From Campylorhamphus procurvoides (lineage: Eukaryota; Chordata; Aves; Passeriformes; Dendrocolaptidae), in contig WBMV01000852.1 of assembly GCA_013396655.1 (NCBI GenBank), positions 2,104,189-2,168,188 on the forward strand: 64,000 nt of DNA, read 5' to 3'. The position numbers and the translations under genes were made by a program. The notes beneath the pieces were generated by a model, which saw only the letters and a program-made list of their open reading frames with translations, made no database searches and had not been told where the DNA came from. This document shows positions 61,601 to 64,000 of this stretch, one piece after another. Position 1 is the first letter of the stretch. Every line of letters starts with the position of its first letter.

Positions 61601-63043
61601 TAAAGGGGCAGCTTGTTCAGTGTCAGCTTGCTCTGCTACAAACACGGGCTGCTGCTTTGCAAGGCTGGCTTTGATACATAGCAGGCACTTGTTTTTAAAC
61701 AGAAATTACTGCTAATTGTTCCCAAATGACTTATAATATGGCAAACCTGCAAGAAGGTGGAGGGAGCTGTAGGTAGGGAGGAAGAGGTCAAACCAGGACA
61801 TGGGACAAATACAATGCCCCTAAAAATAACCAAGACTTCAACTCAACTGCACATGGTGACCACTCTGGTGTTTGAAGTTGGGTTCCAGAGGGATGCTCAG
61901 TGCTTACAGCAGGAAGCTCAACAGTGTTTTACAACCTCCTCTTTGCTACCTCCCCTTTGCTCCTGTGGCCAAGACTCTGCCCAGCCCAAGAGCTGCATCT
62001 TTTCCTTATTTATGACAAGTGATTTCTGGGGTCTTGTGCTTCTACTTGAAAAGTTCATTTTAGAAACTACCCTTAAAAATAAAAAAGAACCTGTAGTATA
62101 AGAGGAAGATGGACACATTTTGGTGTTGGGTCATTTTTAGAGCTCAGGTGTTTGTTCTTGAAAGTTTTTACAAATAGCAGCAGCCTTGCTGTGAAACAGC
62201 ATGCCACACTTAGCCCTTGTCTGGAAAAACACAAGGGAACAACAGACAGGAGTGAAAGGATTTTTTTTTTTTAAAGGATATTGAGGGTAAGTGAACAGGA
62301 TGTGAATTTGAAGCCTTGCTTCATAAACAAAGTCGTAAAAAAACCAACACGAACAGGTTACACAGATGGTGTTAAAAACATCAGGGAGCAAAACTAGAAT
62401 GTGCTAATAGTTAATGTATGTGTAAAACACACTTTCAGAATCAAAGAGAAATATGCCCTGAAAACACCAACACAGACCAGAGCGAATCCATTTTCTTCTT
62501 GGAATAAATGCTGAAATTACTATAGTCAGATGAATCTGGAATCAGCAGATTTAATTCCCAAAGCACAGAACACTTATCAAAAAAGTGTGCTGGAGCACTT
62601 TCTGTGCTGTCACCTGTGTTAGAGTAGCTGAAGAAACACCAGGTTGAGTCAAAATTTTAAGCAGCTTCAGGTATCCCCCTTTCATACACAAGCACCTCCA
62701 CCTGCCTGTTATCCATACAGACAGAAATGCAGATACAGAGACTTACTTTTCCCCTCTTACTATTGCAATGACAACAACACAACAGAAATTGTTCAAAAAG
62801 CACTCTCATAAAATCCAAGATAAAATCTATTGTAAAATACTTAGAAACCGTTGAAAAATACCCCTACAGAGGTGACCATTAAATTCTTGAACTACACTGC
62901 ATATTTAATTTAAAAACTTTCACTTTTTTTCATATAATTGAAGAGTTTGTATTTAAGTGACATTCATGTTCACCCTCACTCACCTGACATGATAATCTGT
63001 TGCTGGCCTAAGGTCCTTCAGGTTATATTCCAATTCTTCTCCA
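10326..63043 (-). CDS. FNDC3B: FNDC3B, 3' portion: fibronectin type III domain-containing protein 3B (18 exons, 5' end outside window)
   Basis: Joined minus-strand exons: 63043-62984, 60219-60081, 59748-59695, 52069-51945, 49448-49274, 48695-48609, 47090-46952, 46418-46347, 45854-45736, 44998-44893, 43977-43805, 41741-41628, 39320-39171, 35599-35319, 29614-29402, 19265-19099, 16355-16228, 10637-10326. All splices are GT-AG and the frame is open throughout: 870 residues plus stop. The first partial FN3 domain (to about residue 41) is followed by eight FN3 repeats starting near 42, 140, 235, 334, 430, 520, 620 and 720, a polar linker, and one membrane span (about 845-867). FNDC3B is known as an ER-membrane, tail-anchored FN3 protein; the factor FAD104 acts in adipocyte and osteoblast differentiation, cell adhesion and lung maturation. 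The ending ([18 protein letters not shown] then the TM and QYFFMK) is what I recall as diagnostic of FNDC3B over FNDC3A. About 330 N-terminal residues, including the proline-rich region, are outside the window. Confidence 0.93.
10638..16227 (-). other. FNDC3B: Intron before the last exon (5.6 kb)
   Basis: Donor GTAGGG after exon 17, acceptor TTTTTTGAAG before exon 18, phase 0. It holds one CR1 fragment (12683-12800). I see no further exon, RNA gene or other recognisable repeat. Confidence 0.85.
12683..12800 (-). mobile_element. CR1 LINE 3'-end fragment
   Basis: It reads CCATAGAAAGGTTTGGGTTG, GAAGGGACCTCACAGACCAT, then CCAAGCCCCATCCAACCTGG and CACTTCCAGGGATGGG. This is a clear antisense CR1 3' end, in the same orientation as the host gene and truncated 5' after about 120 bases. 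Confidence 0.9.
16228..16355 (-). CDS. FNDC3B: FNDC3B window exon 17: first half of FN3-9
   Basis: 128 nt. Two bases complete a split Ala codon, then 42 codons run from [15 protein letters not shown] to VGRESEYKQ. The core Trp of the FN3 fold (EITWEM) and the [12 protein letters not shown] strand are present. Unlike FN3-2, -4, -5 and -6, no intron interrupts the domain after the Trp. Donor CAG|GTAGGG; acceptor TTTTTTGTAG. Confidence 0.96.
16356..19098 (-). other. FNDC3B: Intron 16-17 (2.7 kb)
   Basis: Phase 1, donor AAG|GTATGT. Contains the inverted repeat at 18567-18734. No exon-like sequence or CR1 copy is seen. Confidence 0.85.
18567..18734. repeat. Imperfect inverted repeat with 44-bp arms
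   Basis: The left arm (18567-18610, starting AAGGCCTAATTATATGAAG) and the reverse complement of the right arm (18691-18734) agree at 40 of 44 positions by eye. An 80-bp spacer with a pyrimidine-rich centre (CCTTCCTCCCTCCTCCTC) separates them. Immediately left, AGGCCTAATTAGGCCTA repeats the arm tip. It could be a miniature inverted-repeat transposon relic or a structured intronic hairpin; I do not recognise the family. Confidence 0.8.
19099..19265 (-). CDS. FNDC3B: FNDC3B window exon 16: second half of FN3-8 and linker to FN3-9
   Basis: 167 nt. It opens with the G of a split Arg codon, then [17 protein letters not shown], the strand [19 protein letters not shown] characteristic of FNDC3 FN3 repeats, and ends at SVPPAIK plus one base. 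Acceptor TTGTATTGTTTCAG, donor AAAG|GTATGT. All 55 full codons are open and join exons 15 and 17 in frame. Confidence 0.96.
21621..21929 (-). other. Unexplained 102-codon open frame inside intron 15-16
   Basis: Same strand as FNDC3B. The first half is rich in Gln, Lys, Glu and Leu with a heptad-like spacing ([19 protein letters not shown]), and the second half is hydrophobic. The sequence just upstream (TTTTACTGTATGCAG) resembles a splice acceptor. I do not recognise the family. Open frames of this length occur by chance in a window this size, so it is recorded only as a candidate cryptic exon or degraded retrocopy, not as a gene. Confidence 0.2.
25006..25019. repeat. Short CA microsatellite
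   Basis: GACACACACACACAG, about six dinucleotide units in intron 15-16. It is short and probably not highly polymorphic. Confidence 0.8.
27230..27350 (+). mobile_element. CR1 LINE 3'-end fragment
   Basis: TTCCAGAAGTGTTTGGATAATG, then GTTGGATTGGATGATTTTAAG and TCCCTTCCAACTAAAATATT ending TCTATTATT, follow the sense CR1 3' end of the subfamily whose antisense form is seen at 56500. It is inserted opposite to FNDC3B transcription and is well diverged. Confidence 0.8.
29140..29225 (+). mobile_element. CR1 LINE 3'-end scrap
   Basis: TTGGTTGGACCTGGCAGTG, then TAATGGTTGGACTCAATGAT and TCTCTAAACCTAATGATTCC, match the sense 3' end of a CR1 subfamily. Only about 85 bases remain. Confidence 0.75.
29402..29614 (-). 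CDS. FNDC3B: FNDC3B window exon 15: end of FN3-7 and first half of FN3-8
   Basis: 213 nt. It completes a split Arg codon, then reads [20 protein letters not shown], the proline-rich linker [14 protein letters not shown], then [10 protein letters not shown] with the FN3 core Trp, ending at ILQIEDRNK plus AG. Acceptor TGTGTTTCAG; donor AAAAG|GTAAGA, a strong consensus. The linker is one of the most recognisable FNDC3 signatures. Confidence 0.97.
29615..35318 (-). other. FNDC3B: Intron 14-15 (5.7 kb)
   Basis: Phase 2. It contains a poly-A run near 29.99 kb and a purine-rich tract at about 31.32-31.41 kb. No transposon is clearly recognisable and no exon is seen. Confidence 0.8.
31328..31405. 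repeat. Purine-rich tract
   Basis: About 80 bases almost wholly G and A on the plus strand (GGGGAGAAGGAAGAAGGG, GGGAGAAAGGAGGA, GGAGAAGGGGGGAGGGCAG), with one short interruption. Such polypurine stretches can form triplex or quadruplex DNA. It lies deep in an intron with no gene feature beside it. Confidence 0.6.
35319..35599 (-). CDS. FNDC3B: FNDC3B window exon 14: end of FN3-6 and most of FN3-7
   Basis: 281 nt, the longest internal coding exon here. It opens in phase 0 with [16 protein letters not shown], passes through a variable acidic linker ([15 protein letters not shown]), then [20 protein letters not shown] with the FN3 core Trp and ends at LLPETSY plus CG. GC and CpG content are visibly higher than in the flanking introns. 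Acceptor TTTTGGCACGCAG has a weak pyrimidine tract; donor CCG|GTGAGT is good. The long plus-strand open frame over it (35291-35836) is an antisense shadow. Confidence 0.96.
36477..36840 (-). mobile_element. Older CR1 LINE fragment
   Basis: ATCACAGGACCACCCAGGCT, AAGCAGGGTCAAACTACGCA, GACCAGGTTGCTCAGG, GTCCAGTTGGCTCTTGAAAA and GGAGCAGCACTGGGTGCAGC follow in order the antisense 3' region of an older CR1 subfamily, with many substitutions and small gaps. A 225-codon open frame on the plus strand (36299-36976) lies across it and is best explained as an accident of this element. Confidence 0.75.
37177..37862. promoter_or_regulatory. Cluster of CAATTG palindromes, candidate intronic enhancer
   Basis: CAATTG occurs at 37177-37182, 37517-37522, 37570-37575, 37757-37762 and 37857-37862. 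Three copies are extended: ACAATTGT at 37516-37523, GACAATTGTC at 37568-37577 and AACAATTGTT at 37755-37764. ACAAT is the SOX HMG-box core, so ACAATTGT reads as an inverted pair. No transposon is recognisable here. Enhancer function is inference only. Confidence 0.3.
39171..39320 (-). CDS. FNDC3B: FNDC3B window exon 13: second half of FN3-6
   Basis: 150 nt, exactly 50 codons, phase 0 at both ends. It starts [20 protein letters not shown] and ends [10 protein letters not shown]. The strand-G-like YCCRLQ then joins [11 protein letters not shown] of exon 14. Acceptor TTTGTGTTGCAG; an alternative AG two bases later would break the frame. Donor CAG|GTATGG. Confidence 0.96.
39321..41627 (-). other. 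FNDC3B: Intron 12-13 (2.3 kb)
   Basis: Phase 0. One well-preserved CR1 copy at 39860-40110; otherwise nothing recognised. Confidence 0.85.
39860..40110 (-). mobile_element. CR1 LINE 3'-end fragment, best preserved in the window
   Basis: About 250 bases of antisense CR1: GATCACAGAATAGTTGAATGG, GGTTTGGGTTGGAAGGGACC, CCATGGGCAGGAACACCTTC, GACCAGGTTGCTCCAAGCCC, GCAGCCACAGCTTCTCTGGG, GTGCCAGGGCCTGCCCACCC and AGGGAAGAACTTCTCCCTAA. The order matches the element without large gaps, suggesting a younger insertion than the other copies. Confidence 0.92.
41628..41741 (-). CDS. FNDC3B: FNDC3B window exon 12: end of FN3-5 and first half of FN3-6
   Basis: 114 nt, 38 codons, phase 0 at both ends. It reads [20 protein letters not shown] and then [18 protein letters not shown]. 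The linker [10 protein letters not shown] is typical of FNDC3 proteins, and the intron falls just after the core Trp (VSWE). Acceptor TTTCCCTGTAG; donor GAG|GTGAGT. Confidence 0.96.
41742..43804 (-). other. FNDC3B: Intron 11-12 (2.1 kb)
   Basis: Phase 0. A-rich runs near 42.9 kb; no transposon, exon or RNA gene recognised. Confidence 0.85.
43805..43977 (-). CDS. FNDC3B: FNDC3B window exon 11: second half of FN3-5
   Basis: 173 nt. AT completes a split Asp codon, then [40 protein letters not shown] and [11 protein letters not shown]. The YxFRVRALNxGG motif marks the end of an FN3 repeat in this family. Acceptor ATTTCTTGTAG; donor GGG|GTACGT, with a non-G-rich but acceptable consensus. Confidence 0.96.
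43978..44892 (-). other. FNDC3B: Intron 10-11 (0.9 kb)
   Basis: Phase 1. A short poly-A run near 44.28 kb; nothing else recognised. Confidence 0.85.
44893..44998 (-). CDS. FNDC3B: FNDC3B window exon 10: end of FN3-4 and start of FN3-5
   Basis: 106 nt, GC- and CpG-rich. It opens with [20 protein letters not shown] and ends [15 protein letters not shown] plus one base of a split Asp. The intron again falls directly after the FN3 core Trp. Acceptor CTCTCTTGCAG; donor GGG|GTAAGG. The longer minus-strand open frame here (44591-45004) reads on into the intron after the donor and is not all coding. Confidence 0.96.
44999..45735 (-). other. FNDC3B: Intron 9-10 (0.7 kb)
   Basis: Phase 0, AT-rich; nothing recognised besides splice sites. 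Confidence 0.85.
45736..45854 (-). CDS. FNDC3B: FNDC3B window exon 9: second half of FN3-4
   Basis: 119 nt. CA completes a split Ala codon, then [20 protein letters not shown] and [19 protein letters not shown]. The [13 protein letters not shown] strand and STGGHSQ turn are FNDC3 hallmarks. Acceptor CTTATTTTCAG; donor CAG|GTAGGT. Confidence 0.96.
45855..46346 (-). other. FNDC3B: Intron 8-9 (0.5 kb)
   Basis: Phase 1, strongly AT-rich; nothing recognised. Confidence 0.85.
46347..46418 (-). CDS. FNDC3B: FNDC3B window exon 8: middle of FN3-4
   Basis: 72 nt. AT completes a split Asp, then [20 protein letters not shown] and SPE plus one base. It supplies the FN3 C'-strand after the core Trp: the PPxDNGG turn and the YLLEI strand. 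It is too short to be detected as an open frame, and was placed by its splice sites and by exact frame continuity between exons 7 and 9. Acceptor TTTTTTTTCAG; donor AAG|GTAAAC. Confidence 0.95.
46419..46951 (-). other. FNDC3B: Intron 7-8 (0.5 kb)
   Basis: Phase 1. A plus-strand 95-codon open frame runs from here across exon 7 in antisense; it is not credible as a gene. Nothing else recognised. Confidence 0.85.
46952..47090 (-). CDS. FNDC3B: FNDC3B window exon 7: end of FN3-3 and first half of FN3-4
   Basis: 139 nt. It opens in phase 0 with [20 protein letters not shown], then the linker [20 protein letters not shown], and GFSVKW plus one base of a split Asp. [11 protein letters not shown] is one of the most diagnostic FNDC3 linkers. 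Acceptor TTTCTTTCAG; donor GGG|GTAAGC, just after the core Trp. Confidence 0.97.
47091..48608 (-). other. FNDC3B: Intron 6-7 (1.5 kb)
   Basis: Phase 0. Contains a CR1 copy at 47675-47874 in the sense direction of the plus strand; otherwise nothing recognised. Confidence 0.85.
47675..47874 (+). mobile_element. CR1 LINE 3'-end fragment
   Basis: Sense CR1: CTCTTCCCTGTGAGGGGTGG, CAGGTTTCCCAGAGAAGCTG, CAGCTGCCCCATCCCTGCAA, GTGTCCAAGGCCAGGCTGGA, GGTGTCCCTGCCCATGGCAG, then CCAACCCAAACCGTTCTATG ending ATT, the true 3' end. It is inserted opposite to FNDC3B. Confidence 0.92.
48609..48695 (-). CDS. FNDC3B: FNDC3B window exon 6: C-terminal half of FN3-3
   Basis: 87 nt, 29 codons, phase 0 at both ends. 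It reads [20 protein letters not shown] and RRSTQYKFR. The [14 protein letters not shown] strand followed by LFASN of exon 7 is FNDC3B-like. It is too short to appear as an open frame with its own ATG, and was found from splice sites and frame continuity. Acceptor GGATTTTTTTAG; donor AGG|GTAAAA is weak. Confidence 0.94.
48696..49273 (-). other. FNDC3B: Intron 5-6 (0.6 kb)
   Basis: Phase 0; nothing recognised besides splice sites. Confidence 0.85.
49274..49448 (-). CDS. FNDC3B: FNDC3B window exon 5: end of FN3-2 and first half of FN3-3
   Basis: 175 nt. T completes a split Ser codon, then [40 protein letters not shown] and [18 protein letters not shown]. The FN3 core Trp (LQWNK) is present and is not followed by an intron. 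Acceptor TCTCTGAGCAG, chosen because it restores Ser-Gly-Tyr with exon 4; the AG three bases earlier would keep frame and add one residue. Donor AAT|GTAAGT. Confidence 0.95.
49449..51944 (-). other. FNDC3B: Intron 4-5 (2.5 kb)
   Basis: Phase 2. Includes the single ambiguous base at 50669 next to a poly-A run and a C-run near 50.82 kb. No exon or transposon recognised. Confidence 0.85.
50669..50683. other. Ambiguous base beside a homopolymer
   Basis: One N is followed by about 13 A and then a G-rich run. This is the only non-ACGT character in the window and reflects uncertain base calling or length at the homopolymer, not a biological feature. Confidence 0.95.
51945..52069 (-). CDS. FNDC3B: FNDC3B window exon 4: second half of FN3-2
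   Basis: 125 nt. It opens in phase 0 with [20 protein letters not shown], then [20 protein letters not shown] and T, plus AG of a split Ser. The [17 protein letters not shown] stretch and YTFRLAAxND motif are FNDC3B-like. Acceptor CTCTCTTTCCAG; donor TAG|GTGAGT. Confidence 0.96.
52070..59694 (-). other. FNDC3B: Intron 3-4 (7.6 kb)
   Basis: Phase 0. One CR1 fragment at 56500-56612. Between 54.4 and 54.65 kb the word CTGGTATT or CTGGCAT recurs several times. Many short open frames on both strands show no recognisable product. Confidence 0.8.
56500..56612 (-). mobile_element. CR1 LINE 3'-end fragment
   Basis: ACACAATCACAGAATATGCTG, AGTTGGAAGGGACCCATAAG, GGTCATTGAGTCCAACCCTC and AAGAGTCACACCATGTGCCT match the antisense 3' end of the CR1 subfamily with the CCCATAAGG motif. 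It is in the same subfamily as the opposite-strand copy at 27230. Confidence 0.88.
59695..59748 (-). CDS. FNDC3B: FNDC3B window exon 3: 18-codon exon in FN3-2
   Basis: 54 nt, exactly 18 codons ([18 protein letters not shown]), phase 0 at both ends. It supplies the FN3 DNGS turn and the YLLEWDE strand. It is the shortest exon in the window and is found only through its splice sites and its fit between LQWK of exon 2 and GKRNSG of exon 4. Acceptor TTTTGTTCATAG; donor GAG|GTAAGT. As it is a multiple of three, skipping it would keep the frame but delete a beta-strand. Confidence 0.95.
59749..60080 (-). other. FNDC3B: Intron 2-3 (332 bp, the shortest in the window)
   Basis: Phase 0, directly after the FN3 core Trp (LQWK). 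Nothing recognised besides splice sites. Confidence 0.9.
60081..60219 (-). CDS. FNDC3B: FNDC3B window exon 2: end of FN3-1 and first half of FN3-2
   Basis: 139 nt. G completes a split Arg, then [20 protein letters not shown], the linker [20 protein letters not shown] and [15 protein letters not shown] closes the first FN3 repeat, and LTLQWK carries the core Trp of the second. Acceptor CTGTTTCCAG; donor AAG|GTAGGT. Confidence 0.96.
60220..62983 (-). other. FNDC3B: Intron 1-2 of the window (2.8 kb)
   Basis: Phase 2. A poly-T run near 62.26 kb; no transposon, exon or RNA gene recognised. Confidence 0.85.
62984..63043 (-). CDS. FNDC3B: FNDC3B window exon 1: late part of FN3-1
   Basis: 60 nt. 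One base completes a codon begun upstream, then [19 protein letters not shown] and AG of a split Arg. The [14 protein letters not shown] strand is a classic FN3 F-strand with the conserved Tyr. It is the most upstream FNDC3B exon in the window; the preceding exon lies past base 64000. Acceptor CCTTTCCTGTAG; donor CAG|GTGAGT. Confidence 0.94.
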
Positions 63044-64000
63044 CTACAGGAAAGGGGCCCAAACCAAACAAATTAATAAATTATGAAAAGAATTATCACC
63101 CTTAGCACAGCTAGTGATATTATAATTTGAAAGAAGAAAGACAATCCCACCAAAGAGAAACAGTAGCAAACAATATCCCAACAATTTGTCAACACACTTC
63201 ACATTTCTTGAAAACTTTATAAAGCTCCATATATACAGAAGAAAATAAATGATCATCCCCATTTTACAGTGAACCAGCTATACAGGTTTATTCCAATGCT
63301 ATCCTTACATTTTGTTGTATTTGCATAAAGCACATTGTAGTTTTCAAGCCTCCCAGAGCTGAAATGAATGGAATCCAAATATTATTTTTGCACTTTCTGC
63401 ACATTCTCTATTTCAAAATACTTTACAAAAAGTGAGCCATTGAACTTCAGAGGAAGAAGTATAGTTTCTTGCACAAATGTTTCACTTATTTGCTCTCTCC
63501 TCCAGAATGATGCTCCCTGTGAGGATCATGGCAAGGAGACTTTAATTAATGCTCGAACAGCTGGATCCAGCTCTCATTTAATACCAAGTAAAAGCACAGA
63601 GTTTCAGACATTTTAGGAAAAACCCCAGCAAATGATCTATTAATTTCAAATGTAGCCAGCATAGTTAGGGCTATTCTGTTTCCTTCTGGCTTGTTTGCTG
63701 GTAAATGAACACTGGGCTCAGTCATGTGCTGCCAACTCTGTGATGATTAAGGGACGGGTCACTGCTTAATAAGTAATAGCCATCTCATGGAAGAGCTTGG
63801 CCTATTCATGGTTTTATTAAAATATGGGAAACAAGAAAGCTCTCAATTTATTTCATAGCTAGATGGACAAATACAGGGAGATGTCTCAAAATCAAGAGAG
63901 CAAACCCACCAGAAAGCACATGCCTGCTGGGTTGTCAAAAATACACACACAAAAAACTGAAGAAAACCCCTTTTTGTTTTTCCTCTATATAATGCTCTGC
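63044..64000 (-). other. FNDC3B: Part of the next upstream FNDC3B intron
   Basis: No further FN3-like exon is visible before the right edge. Short open frames exist on both strands without a recognisable product. No transposon recognised. Confidence 0.8.

Noticed and set aside
1..64000. CRISPR arrays, operons, defence islands or other prokaryotic systems
   Set aside because: The window is spliced vertebrate DNA with CR1 elements. No regularly spaced direct repeats or compact gene clusters are present.

Overview
The window is vertebrate nuclear DNA, most probably from a bird. Its coding sequence is split by GT-AG introns, and every interspersed repeat I could recognise is a CR1 LINE fragment of the avian type, with no Alu-, B1- or L1-like sequence. 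The species cannot be read from the sequence. The only gene I can support is the 3' two-thirds of FNDC3B (fibronectin type III domain containing 3B, also called FAD104), on the minus strand. The symbol rests on recognising the family: the C-terminal exon and the FN3 linkers fit FNDC3B better than FNDC3A. || Layout, low to high coordinate. 1-7.1 kb is non-coding DNA downstream of the gene, with three CR1 3'-end scraps. About 7.12-10.33 kb is the long AU-rich 3'UTR, with a likely terminal poly(A) signal at 7136-7141, probable internal signals near 8.73 kb, two AU-rich-element nonamers, a C-rich patch, a miR-143 seed match and a Pumilio motif. 10326-63043 carries 18 coding exons, all minus strand. 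From 63044 to the end is intron; the exons for the N-terminal part lie beyond the right edge. || The 18 exons join in frame at every junction. They give 2,614 coding bases: one base that completes a codon begun in the missing upstream exon, 870 full codons and a stop. The peptide holds the end of FN3 domain 1, eight further FN3 domains, an acidic/polar linker and one C-terminal membrane segment (about residues 845-867 of the window peptide) with only about three residues after it. This matches a tail-anchored, ER-located FNDC3 protein. With an FNDC3B length of about 1,204 residues (human, from memory), roughly 330 N-terminal residues are missing from the window. || Exons are uneven in spacing. 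A dense group of eight (43.8-49.5 kb) has introns of 0.5-1.5 kb, while the C-terminal FN3 exons and the 52-60 kb stretch have introns of 5-10 kb. The introns hold CR1 fragments, a 44-bp-arm inverted repeat at 18.6-18.7 kb, and a cluster of CAATTG palindromes at 37.2-37.9 kb that may mark a regulatory element. One ambiguous base (N) lies at 50669 beside a poly-A run. I found no RNA gene, CRISPR array, operon or novel multi-gene system. The leads worth checking are non-coding and are listed as findings.
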